From Entonaema liquescens (Eukaryota; Ascomycota; Sordariomycetes; Xylariales; Xylariaceae), in assembly GCA_902805475.1 (NCBI GenBank), contig CADCSX010000007.1, positions 1,798,001 to 1,862,000 on the forward strand: a stretch of 64,000 bases of DNA. Reading direction: 5' to 3'. A model generated the notes under the pieces. That model did no database searches and was not told where the DNA came from. It saw nothing but the letters and a program-made list of their open reading frames with translations. A program made the position numbers and the translations under genes. Positions 1 through 9,619 of this stretch are shown here, in pieces (position 1 is the stretch's first letter; every line of letters starts with the position of its first letter).

Positions 1-317
1 TGTGACGGTAGGAAGTGGTTTTCTGGTAGGTGAGGCAGGCGGTGCACCTTTACGTTGTGCAGCCTGTGATGGGAGAGTGACTGTAGTGACGGTGTTTGCG
101 CTCTGCGCTTGAAGAGCGACCTTGAAGAGATTTGGACGGCTCGAGCTATGTGCTACTTGGGTTGTGCTCCCAATTGTCTATGCGAATCACAGTCAGTTGT
201 CTAACGATCACACCTAGGGAATATGGCGGTGATGGAACAAACCTTGGGTTTTTGATAATCGTTCTCATCATTAACAGACAAACGCCCAAATTGGGACTCC
301 AGTGTTCGAGCTGCCAT
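1..317 (-). CDS. N-terminus of an edge-truncated gene, possibly Aurora-type kinase
   Basis: Two exons can be read on the minus strand. Exon 1 runs 317-243 (25 codons, starting MAARTLESQFGRLSVNDEND). A GTTTGT donor at 242 and a TAG acceptor at 178 define a 65-nt intron containing CTGAC. Exon 2 (177-1) stays open to the window edge for 59 codons and is Ser/Thr/Pro/Gln-rich, ending near an SPTRKPLP segment. The start is the first ATG of the frame. The motif 'LESQFGRLSVNDEN' followed by a disordered Ser/Thr linker resembles, from memory, the N-terminal tail of fungal Aurora (Ark1) kinases. The catalytic domain lies outside the window, so this identity is only a suggestion. That a spliced gene starts here is better supported than its name. 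Confidence 0.5.
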
Positions 318-2207
318 GGTTTCCAGCTTAACGGGCCGCTTGATTATCAAAATGAAGGGCTTTAGGAGAGATATGAGGCTATTCGCTTGTCAATCGGGTG
401 ACTTTCAAAAAATAGGAATCTGAGTTAATAATTGGAGAAATAAATGCTTGGATTGTTATTAGCAAATAAGCCGTTGTTGACGCAGCAACCATTGGAGATC
501 CATAATTAGGTCCCCTAAAAATACGCTACAGTGGAGGATCCCTGTCAGACAGGAACGGGTTAGAACGTACACTCCACCCCCTGAAATAATATTAGCGCGA
601 CCCACTTATCAGTACATAGTAAGGGTGTTTTAGGACTATATCCTAAGGTGCGATTAGTCCGGTAAAACTCCGGTTAATTAATTTAGCTACCTTAATTCTT
701 ATTAAATTTATTAAATTTATCTAATAATATTATATTACCACGTTATGTGATAGTATATAGTTATATGTAACGAAATTTTCGAAATTTTATATTTAATAAA
801 ATAGTCAAAAATATATATTTTTTTATTTTTTTTTTAAAAGGGGTTAAATGACGTTGAATTTGGGGCTTGATGTGGTGTGGCTTGCCAAAAGTAGGGAAGG
901 GTGCTTGTAAAGTTGGAGGCTTAAAAGGAAATTCTTACTTGTTACGATATTTAATTGTGATTTAAGCTAATCTTACGTTACATTTTTACCAGTTTTCCCT
1001 AAGTACTCTTACGGCAGAAAAAGGCTTGCGCAGTACCTTATAGTATGTTTATAATATGTTTTTTTGACGTATGATAGGTTATTTTTTGTAACGTATACAT
1101 TTTACTAGCCCGATCTATACGTCACATGGCTTTTCTTTTGTAGACGCACGGACAAGAAACTAACATTATTTCAGGGGGTGTACTGTACTTATCGTAGCAA
1201 CAGCTATCCGTGTGCATATGAGTAGCGTAGCTTCTTTAGGTATTTTATGAAAACTTACAAATGACCTGGTAATAAATCTTCGAAATTCACTTTTTCATTT
1301 TTTATATCAAGTTTTTAACCTTACCTATGTGTCACTGTATTTAGAAGATAACTCTAAGTACCAGATCGTATTAACAATAGTACAGCTGTGAATAGGCCCA
1401 ACAAGGATCAACATACACTAAGACCCGTTGTTGGCTTCGCATAATTTCCACCCACCCAAACCGCTATTGTGCCTGTGTGCGTGCACACATATACCCCGCC
1501 AGAAACACTACATAGGTACCTTTCCTACCACCTCACCTGCTTTTCCACAGACGCTCATAAAGGCGAATCAATTATTATTCAAGTCGTATTTATGTCAACT
1601 CTATAACACCAGTATTTGTAATATCATTGAAGGTTAGAGAAGCAGTGTTTCTGGCAAAATATATACTTATATGCACAACGCACATAATACATTTTCTCAA
1701 TGTTAGTGAAGCAAGACAATTTAACAAATTGAGAGTAGATAATAATAGATATTTATTAGAGTAAAAAGAAAAAAGCGGCTATAAATATTTGTACGGATAG
1801 AAATCAACTAAAAAGACAGTGATATCCTCTCAATCTGGCTTAAGAAGTTGAGATCAAAATGTCTCTCGATCGTCACTTATAATCTCCAATCCCAATCCAT
1901 GCGATATAGCATATCTATTATCGAAAGCCTGGCAGTCCTACCCTTCCGTAATTCTTTGCGTAACTCTTGCGTAGGTATGTGAATGATTTGCCGGCCAAGT
2001 ATGAGTTTACGATTAGTTATAATCACATAACAAACTGACGTCTTGAACGTTCACCGAGATAAAGCACATTCGTGTAAGCCAGCAACGCCCGTAGCTCATA
2101 CATAAATGCAACGGAGCTACCATGGAACTGAGAGGTTTCCGTCTCTTGGGTGCGCCTATAATTCATGTGACATCTACAATCCTCAATATCAAGCCGTATA
2201 TTCTATA
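318..2207. other. AT-rich spacer holding a decayed TIR element
   Basis: No gene is supported here. The stretch contains the TIR-bounded element at 570-1185. Around 680-850 the sequence is extremely AT-rich with long T and A runs. The ORF-like stretch at 1428-1637 has no recognisable features. A perfect small palindrome, CCTGTC-A-GACAGG, sits at about 541-553. Confidence 0.5.
570..1185. mobile_element. Decayed TIR DNA transposon or MITE, TA target sites
   Basis: The left end at 570-595 begins CACTCCACCCCCTGAAATAA and the reverse complement of the right end (1185-1160) begins CAGTACACCCCCTGAAATAA. The two 26-base ends differ at three positions. Each is flanked by TA (568-569 and 1186-1187), the target-site duplication expected for Tc1/mariner-type elements. 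The 616-bp body is AT-rich with no transposase ORF, which fits a non-autonomous copy or a mutated (for example RIP-degraded) remnant. Superfamily assignment is inferred from the TA duplication only. Confidence 0.55.
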
Positions 2208-2922
2208 ATGGAACAACCAACCAAAACCAGAGTGAACTGGTGGAAACTGACCCATGTCCTCTTTATACTCGCTCAACTCAGTATCTCCGCCATCAGCGCT
2301 CTAATAAGTGTACTCGCCCTACCGAATAGAAGCTATCTAGCCGATGGGGAGAGCGCTCCCTCGATTTTGTCTTGGATCTCGGCGTTAATAGTAAGGATCT
2401 AGGCAGTTTAATACGTATAACTATTGGCTATATCTGATCGAACCTTAGGGCGCATTTTCATTGACTTTTGGCATCTATATGACCATCGTAGTCTTGAAAA
2501 CGTATAGTCTAAATAAGGAAAGCAATTTCACAATCCAGGGCAATGGGTTTCGAAATGTGGTCATGCTTAGTTGCAGCATGGTCTCGTTGGTCTTTGCTGC
2601 CGACCTTGGAGCCGCTATGATTTCTGGTCTGTCTGGCGAAAAAGAAATTTGTATTTCTGCCTCTGTTGCTGGGTAAGTATTTGCAGTAGCCTGACGCCCT
2701 TTTCTACCAGGGGGCGGAACTAACACCAATACCAGTACTTTATCGTTGTTCACTGTGTGTGCGGATATCCTTCAGCTGCTCAAGTTTTATGAAGAGAAAA
2801 GGAAAGCCGACTACATTCTGAGACTGGGCCAGGTTAATGGAGAGAATACACCACAACCTTACAGGATAACTTCCTCGGTGTCTCCCGAGGCGCCTCCTCC
2901 AAGGTATGAAACTATAGTTTAG
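2208..2922 (+). CDS. Small four-TM membrane protein with C-terminal PPxY motif
   Basis: Three exons join into a 197-residue protein: 2208-2390, 2449-2672 and 2736-2922. Introns are 58 nt (GTAAGG...TAG) and 63 nt (GTAAGT...CAG, with a perfect ACTAAC branch site). An upstream in-frame ATG at 2106 exists, but the 2208 ATG sits just before the first hydrophobic segment and is preferred. Four hydrophobic segments are visible: VLFILAQLSISAISALI, the stretch spanning the first splice junction, VVMLSCSMVSLVFAADLGAA, and the stretch spanning the second junction. The order resembles MARVEL-like tetraspan proteins. The cytosolic tail ends APPPRYETIV, which contains PPxY, the ligand of WW domains in Nedd4/Rsp5 ubiquitin ligases. 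No family is recognised with confidence; a plasma-membrane or endosomal Rsp5 client is an inference. Confidence 0.7.
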
Positions 2923-3340
2923 TGTTACCCTAGTTACCAAGTTACTACATAACAAATAGACCTTGCATAATTACCTAGAACAGAAACATCCAAGGCAGTT
3001 TCTAAGTTTTTGATATCTTTTATGAGATAACTTATTATGATAAGAGTAATCCAGACGGATATCAAGACGTTGATGTATTTATGTAAAAGCGAAGCCACAT
3101 CTATATACGTCATAGTGCTTACAAGATAAGGACTCAAGCCACAATCAGTCGCCCACCAAGTGCGCCAAGATCTTTAGCACAGTTACTTCGATAATGTACC
3201 CGTGCAAAATAATCGATGAAGCTTCAACTTTTTCGAGAAGCTCCAAGCCCACCAAGATAATTCGTGACTCTACTAGCCTCACCACCGACCACAATTATAT
3301 CCATAGAGGACTTAGGCTACATTGGAAGACAATAGCGACC

Positions 3341-3678
3341 ATGGACTCCTCCGGTTCAGTCAAGTCCGAAATCATCAAGCAGGTCAAGACCCAGTACGCC
3401 GTGGAAAATGCAAGACTGCTAGTCGAGGTACGTATTGGATATAAACGCCTATCCGCACATGTTAGACCCGGGGAGCCGTTTTAGACGCAAGGGAGCTAAC
3501 CCGGTATGCCGCTGCGCAGAAAGTCAACGAGCACTGCTTTGAGAAGTGTGTGCCCAAGCCAAGTTCCTCGTTATCGAGCAGCGAGACGACCTGCTTCACG
3601 CAGTGCATGGAGAAGTACATGTCGGCATGGAACCAAGTCAGCTCGACGTACGTCGACCGGTTACGACGAGAGCAGTAA
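3341..3678 (+). CDS. TIM13: Mitochondrial import inner-membrane chaperone Tim13
   Basis: Exon 1 (3341-3427) and exon 2 (3520-3678), split by a 92-nt GTACGT...CAG intron with a GCTAAC branch site, give 81 residues, the normal size for small Tims. The twin CX3C signature is present (CFEKC near residue 36 and CFTQC near residue 53), followed by KYMSAWNQVSSTYVDR, which matches the Tim13 C-terminal helix. In yeast the Tim8-Tim13 hexamer shields hydrophobic precursors such as Tim23 in the intermembrane space, and the four cysteines form two intramolecular disulfides. The gene converges on the minus-strand NSRP1-like gene with about 235 bp between stop codons. The ATG at 3341 gives the compact N-terminus usual for the family. 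Confidence 0.95.
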
Positions 3679-3913
3679 GCCAGGCGGCTCCATTTGCCTA
3701 GAGGCTTGCGTCACATAGGCCAACTCGCCCCTACCCGATGTACATTAGAATCCGCGATGTTGCGAACCGACAATGAGAAGGAATAGAGGGGCATTCTTAC
3801 GGTGGGATCGGAACGGCGGAAGCATAGAATGTACAATATATGAAGGCCATAGTATCGCGACGAAGGGTGTCTCGTCTCTCGAATAGAAGACAGGGTGGAC
3901 ATGGATACTCTGC

Positions 3914-5133
3914 TCACGATTTTTCCGCCGCAGCTTTCTTCTTGGCTTCTTCGGCTTCTCTCTTACGTGCCAGGTATCTCTCGCGAGCGCTCGAGACGTC
4001 GGACTCTGTCTTGCGACTCTTGGACGCGCGTTCGATCTTTTGCTTCTCCTCTTCCTCTTCGGCCAAGGTCCTCTTAAGAGACTGTTCCAATTGCGCCTCG
4101 AGCATACGAGTTTGCCTTTCGCGCATCGCTTGCTTGCCACCCGAGCCAACAAACCCGCGAGATTGGCCCCTGTCGTCCCTGCGATCTGATCCCCTGCCCG
4201 CCTCCTTTCGAGGTTCTTGTCGTTTTGGCGCGCCTAGATTCAGTCCTCCTTTTAACAATTCGCGCTTATCCACTACTTGGCCATCTTCGTTGATAGCAAT
4301 TCTACCGCCCTTCTCGTTAATTTCCCTTGCCACATCCGCGTCAGTCTTAACTTTCTCCTCCGACACGTCTTTGTCTTCTTTCGGTCCGGTTTTGGCGCGC
4401 TCTTCCGCTGCCTTAAGAACTTCAGCGTGCCGTTTATCGCCCCTTTCCAGTAGATCCTTGTAGAACGCAGTCATACCACCACCTTTATTTTTCTTAGCTT
4501 CCTCTTCCTCGCGCCTGCGCTCCTCTTCTTCGATGCGCCGGTTTTCCTCTTGCTGCTTCTTGTATGCTTCTGTGACGAATTTCTCTTTATCTGCGTACTC
4601 CTCGCCTTCTTCCGCTCGTTCGCGCGCGATCTTCTTCTCTTCGGCTATTAGGGCGTCGCGTTTTCGTATGGCAGCAGACGCCATCACATTCTTCATATAT
4701 TTAGGCTTGCGCTCAATATCTTCTTGCGTCGCCTTCTTCTCCGGCTTCAGGGAGTCATATACTGCATCGTAGTCGTAGATCGAGGGATCTAGCTCCTCAG
4801 CGGCTTGTTGGTGTTTACGCGACTCTAGAGAGCTCGATAGGTCTCCATACATGGAAATCTGGGGCTTTTGCTTTTGCCATTCAAGGGTTGGGTCGGTGGT
4901 CCATTTTTCGACTTTGGAGGTGGCTTCTTGTTCGATTGATGACCAGTCGATGCTGTTGTGAAATCATCTAGCTCTGATATCTCAGTAGCCTGAGGACCAT
5001 TGGCCGATCCGTTCGCGTCATCGTCCGATCCATCATCATCGCCAAACATCGGTTTCCTTTTTGGAGGAGCGGGCTTCGAAGCACCCGGCTTCTTAGCGAA
5101 GTTCAGGCCGAATGAAAGCCCGGGTTTGCTCAT
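3914..5133 (-). CDS. NSRP1: NSRP1/CCDC55-like nuclear speckle splicing protein, frame break
   Basis: The N-terminal part (5133 to about 4865) reads MSKPGLSFGLNFAKKPG, then PKRKPMFGDDDGSDDD. The rest (about 4870-3914) reads DPSIYDYDAVYDSL, then RKPKYMKNVMASAAIRKRD and KFVTEAYKKQQEEN. These blocks match the N-terminal domain (DUF2040) of human NSRP1 in order and spacing, followed by a long acidic/basic coiled coil. The human protein is an RNA-binding alternative-splicing regulator of nuclear speckles. The two parts lie in different frames. No GT-AG intron with a consensus donor restores the frame; one extra base in the A/C runs at 4861-4908 would. A poor-donor intron (GTCCTC at about 4997) is phase-compatible but unconvincing. 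The start at 5133 matches the family N-terminus. Confidence 0.8.
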
Positions 5134-5823
5134 ATTTGCAACGTCGAACCTTCGTGTATGAAAAGGATGTTCAAGCTAGGTGGTGTTGAAGCTGTCTTTT
5201 AGAAAGGTGGCGCGGGAGGGTCCACAATGTTACCAGCTACGAAGGAGACGCTAAAGAATAAGTACCTACTACTACTAACTAGTAGTTCCGATTAGATAAG
5301 ATTAAGCTTAAATCTTATCGGTACTTCCCATCGTTGTCCCTATTCGCAACCAGACAACCAGATTCACCAACCAATTAAGGTTACCTAGGTAGCTATTAAG
5401 GTTAGTTAGAAAGGAGAGAAGCTATAGTCTTGAAATAGAAAGTGGCAAGAGCCTATAAATAAATAATACAAATAAATAAATAGGTACCCAAACTGGCTCT
5501 TCATCATTCAAGTACCGAGTAATAATTAGCGTATAATAAGACTTCGATATGTTGTACAAGATCTTAAATGAACCCCTCGATGGCAGTATCGACCCCGCCA
5601 ATCATATAGACATAAACCGAGACTTCCTAGAAAGCTGCATGTATCTTTTTGTAATTCCGAGCTCAGCCTTCTTGAAGCTTCTATTTCTGTATGCCTAGTT
5701 ATTATCTACCTAGGTACCTAACATTTTGGATATCTACCTATACATCAACTACATTGGCATCTATGTGGGCATATATTTAATCATTAGCGCTGGCACATAG
5801 GTTAAATCCTTAAATACGAAGCC
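5134..5823. other. Divergent intergenic promoter region
   Basis: No coding potential is seen. The spacer separates the minus-strand NSRP1-like gene from the plus-strand dsRBM gene, so it must carry both promoters. It is AT-rich and holds several copies of the CCTAGGTA-type palindromic motif (for example near 5390 and 5710). Confidence 0.5.
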
Positions 5824-6859
5824 ATGGCGTCGTCAGAAACATACCAAACTGTTCAAAACTGGATCACTCAACAACTAGAACATGAAGCTAGACATGGTGT
5901 TCCCGCACCGTTAACAGACACGCAACGAAAGTTGCTCGAGAAGCTTCAAGCTTCGCTACCTCCTAGTGCACCACTTCATCGCGAACCAGAACTAGGGGAT
6001 GCTAATTGGGTTGGTCTCCTGTTAGGTATATCTAGTCTACACAATCCAGCCTTGTCAAGTTGCTTATGGTGCTAAGAGTATTACAGAATATCGAGCTGCC
6101 CGTCAACGAGTGCCTACTAATGTTCCCGGAGGTGACTTCAAGGAGATCCCAGGCCCAACTATATATGGAGTTCAGCAGTGGCATTGCGAAGTACGCATTG
6201 ATGAAAACCCACGGCCTTTTCCCGGGCCTGATGGCGGTTTATTCCCAAATGGAACCCCACCATATTTCGCACGCAAGAAAGACGCCAAGAAGTATGCAGC
6301 GAAGTGTGCTGTTGAGTGGCTCGGTGAAAACGGATACATGCGTCGTATAAATTCCAACGCCGTCAAGTCGCCATCAGTCCCAGAGCAACCGAGCACGCCG
6401 CAACCTTCGCCGGCTAGGAAGAAGCAGAAGATTGGGCCATCCTCGCCTGAGAATCCCACGGCTTCTACTCACAGCCCTCAGCAGAACAATGAACCGGAGA
6501 GCTTGTTGCCTAAGGGAATTGCCTCCACTTTCAACAGCGACGAGATATCAGCTATTTTTGAAGTCGAGCGGCTTTGTACCCGGCTTGGGTTCCCAGGTTA
6601 CCCTCAGTTTAAAATCATAGAGAGCAAAATGGCCGGTTTCTACAGTGGTCTTCCAGAGTTGGGGACCTTAGCTTTGAAACTACCCCCTGGCCTTGGTCAC
6701 GTAAAAGATATCTACGGGAGGAAGGCAGTTAGGGAGAAGATCGCAGAAGAGTTACTTGAGCCTCTACGCAAGTTGGCTACACAATCTAGCCAAACAGATG
6801 AGCGATCCAAGTCAAGTCCACTACCATCTAGAGTCGCAGAGTCGCAAGTTCCAGCCTAG
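5824..6859 (+). CDS. dsRNA-binding-motif (DSRM-like) protein
   Basis: Exon 1 is 5824-6025 and exon 2 is 6087-6859, with a 61-nt GTATAT...CAG intron and a GCTAAG branch site. The product has 324 residues. After a helical N-terminus, the segment from WVGLLLEYRAARQ through WHCEVRID to FARKKDAKKYAAKCAVEWL (roughly residues 60-155) has the order and C-terminal Lys/Ala helix of a double-stranded RNA-binding motif. A Pro/Ser-rich linker with a basic ARKKQK patch follows. A second conserved-looking block, EISAIFEVERLCTRLGFPGY to LKLPPGLGHVKDIYGRK (about 220-285), may be a second degenerate dsRBM. The exact ascomycete subfamily and RNA target are not recognised. The spliced frame is continuous across the domain, which supports the intron. 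Confidence 0.75.
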
Positions 6860-7427
6860 CTAGGTGCGGGCCTGGATGACTTGATTGTTGACGTGGCCAC
6901 ATGGCGTGGCCGATATGAGGACTAGAATGTGAATGATATACATTTCATAAAATAATCACGACCATAGCCATAGCTTAATATAGCTTCTGTCAGTGACAAA
7001 TAAGAAGGGAGCTATGAGATTCATGCCACGACCTTGATTCAGACTCTCCGTGGGCGAGAAGGAGAGGCATTGCCTAGTCATGAGCTTTTATGATATTGAA
7101 ATATTCTTCCATCTGGTATATAAAAAGGGGCAAGTTACTTTCGACTTACACCCTTACGTATGTGTGAATACACAAACCTTTTCAGTTCATAACTTGTTTA
7201 TTCCTATATGTGAATTATACCTATGTCCCGTAGTCTAACTAAACAGAAGACAACTTTTGCATTTTAGCATCCCCTTTCCAAGCTCGTGGAGTTGTCAATC
7301 TTTCAACCCCATTCTCTCAACCCCCACAACCACCACCGCAAACATAATTAGGACCCAACCATCTGTGTCTAATACTCGCCCGAGGAAAGGCGCTTATAAT
7401 TCCAAGGTTTCCCGAGCAGACGATACG
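6860..7427. other. Intergenic; promoter of first CVNH gene
   Basis: Nothing gene-like is supported. The last 120 bases before the CVNH start are C/A-rich and pyrimidine-rich, as in fungal promoters and 5' leaders. Confidence 0.4.
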
Positions 7428-8506
7428 ATGAAGGCCCCCAGTTACCTTATCCTTGCCATCCTTTCTTGCCTACAGGCTGTGTCTCTCGCCGAAATCACAA
7501 ACGAAATCTTCAGTACCGAACGCTGTCCATGGTTTTATCTCTTCCAGAACTTCCATCATGACCCCGTAATTTATGCCCTAGAGCTCGTCGCTACTTGCAT
7601 CAATAGCGTAAAGGAACCGCATGACTACATCACAAGTAGTCTAGACCTCGATAAGTAAGCCCTAAACCAAGCCACGGAATTCCTAGCACCCTACCTACCT
7701 TATCTATATATAATATTTCCCAAAGCCCTTGGAGACTTTGCTAACTGAATACTTCGCTTTTCTTCGATAGATGCTTCACCAATAAAGACGGGGTCATCCG
7801 AAATACCAAACGCGAATCGGCCCCGGGGCTCTTTAGTAAAACATGTCATAACTGTGGCATCGCAACCGTCGGGAGCTCCGATAAATTGACCCCGACGATG
7901 TTCTGCACCTGTGTGGACATAGACGATAGAAAGACGCGAGAGCAGATTGTTGAGTTTCGTAAGTTCCACCCCTATCCCGTTTTCAGCCCTCGGGATTAGA
8001 TACAAGTATTCGGGTTCTAACCTTTTTTCTACATATGTATAGATAATGGGGTTTGGGTCGACCAGAACGGCACGATAGGATGCAAAGACCACTGGGCTAC
8101 TAACATCCCCTACGACGCCAAATACGCCCCGAAACTGATCGCCCCAAAGGCATCTCCAGATAAGCCTGTGACGGTGACGACGAAAGTACCTACGACGGTA
8201 ATGTCCACGGTAGTAAATAATAGCACGCTCACCGAGACGGCTACGATCACGAGCAATGTTACCCTTTCCAACACTGTAACCACTACCGCTGTTCTTGTCA
8301 GCACTGTCAACACCACCTGCCCGACTATCGCCCCGGCTACACTGACGACGACGAAAAAGAGAAAGGCTAAGACGGTGACGGCGACGGTTACCACGTCTCT
8401 TGTGAACACGGAAAGGGTTACTGTTACCGTCACGGCTCCTCCCACAGGCACTATCGTTGCTAACATACAGTCGACGGCGTTTGCGTCTTTCACAACCATC
8501 TATTAA
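7428..8506 (+). CDS. Secreted CVNH-domain lectin-like protein with Thr/Val tail (copy 1)
   Basis: Exons 7428-7654, 7771-7958 and 8043-8506 give 292 residues; introns of 116 and 84 nt have GCTAAC/TCTAAC branch sites. Residues 1-21 are a signal peptide (SYLILAILSCLQAVSLA). The mature N-terminal part matches the CVNH fold: LVATC, then SSLDLDKCFTNKDGVI, FSKTCHNCGI, and NGVWVDQNGTIGC. CVNH proteins such as cyanovirin-N bind high-mannose glycans; binding here is inferred from family only. From about residue 165 a Thr/Val/Ser-rich tail follows, with N-glycosylation sequons and a conserved C-P-x-x-A-P then lysine-rich segment. The tail is a likely O-mannosylated stalk. No clear GPI signal is seen. 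The tandem paralog lies 1.1 kb downstream in the same orientation. Confidence 0.85.
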
Positions 8507-9619
8507 ATCCCGGGCCGTGAAAGAAAACCAGGGGGGTGGTAGTTAGGTCTCATGGTCTGGTTTTTGATATATGTCGATATAGCTCGACATGTAAAAGGGG
8601 AGGGGGGGAAAGGGGGGGGTTTGGTGGGAGCTTCGGACAAGAGACTAAACAGTCTGTCACGACTTTAGGTGGTGGAGGATCTAGCATTTTATTTTCTTTC
8701 CGTCATACGAATATTTAGGCCATAAGTAGCACGTCTTAAGTTGATTTAGCAGCTGGCTCGATCTTGACGATTGTCATAGGCTAGGCACATATGCGGTCCT
8801 AATATTAAATATATGTATTTCAACCTCTATAACTACCTAGATTATGAAGTGTGATATATCTACGTTCTACACGGGAAGCCTTGGTTAGACAAAAGGAGTT
8901 CACCCTATGACTCTGAGATAATGCATTGATATAGGCAGTGTTATGGTGAATGTAATAATCAAGTCACGGCGAAGAGGAACGTGATGGTAGGGCTTAGCAT
9001 CCTGATGTTTCTACATGTCCTTGGTTTAAGTAGCACATACTATTCACAAGCTTATAGTACTTAGGTGGTCCATTATCCCACGAAATATTCATGAACGCAG
9101 CCATATAGTGACCTAGTTTCTTCTAGTAACACACTGGAGAGGGACTATGGGTTGTGCGTTACAACATTCAGGTCAAGACGACTCAGCATGATTTGGTAGG
9201 TTAGTTCAGACTGCTTTGACAACGAATTACATATACTACACCGTCACGATCCTCTGTGATTTTAAACCTTCCTACCCGGTCCATAAGAATAACAGTTTGC
9301 TTCGACTGACACAGCCTTACGTGCCTGATATATGAATGTATTAACCTTTTCGGGTTACCACTCGTCTAGTGATATGTATGGGTAGGGAGTCCCTAGGAAT
9401 CGCCAAGCAAATAACTACCAGACCTATTTACTTAAAGCTTCCTTTTTAAACATAAACGAGACTCTCACCATATCACCAACCTTCTACCTCTATCTCCATC
9501 TTCCCCTTTACCTCTACCGCTATCGCCGCAAAAATTATCGCACCCGAATCGTCCGTATCCATAAGCCTCTAAGATCACGATACCTGTAGGCCGAAAGAGT
9601 CATCCCGACAGATAATACG
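8507..9619. other. Spacer between the CVNH paralogs
   Basis: No gene is supported. It carries the 3' end of CVNH copy 1, with a G-run cluster at 8597-8628, and the C/T-rich promoter and leader of copy 2 (about 9460-9560). The leaders of both copies contain similar C/A/T-rich tracts, consistent with duplication of the whole transcription unit. Confidence 0.4.
8597..8628 (+). other. Potential G-quadruplex in CVNH copy 1 3' region
   Basis: Four G-runs lie within 32 bases: G4 at 8597, G7 at 8602, G8 at 8612 and G3 at 8626. Loops are 1, 3 and 6 bases. They lie on the sense strand about 90 bases after the CVNH stop, so they may be in the 3' UTR. The motif fits the G3+N1-7 rule; folding is not shown. 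Confidence 0.4.

Noticed and set aside
3840..4463. 207-codon plus-strand ORF over the NSRP1-like gene
   Set aside because: Ser/Leu-rich shadow of the Glu/Lys/Arg coiled coil on the minus strand.
4861..5000. GT-AG intron explaining the NSRP1 frame change
   Set aside because: Phase-compatible choices need a GTCCTC donor and give a less family-like linker; a single missing base is simpler.
8110..8499. Long minus-strand Val/Thr ORF over CVNH copy 1
   Set aside because: It is the antisense translation of the Thr/Val codons of the real tail; the same shadow occurs over copy 2.
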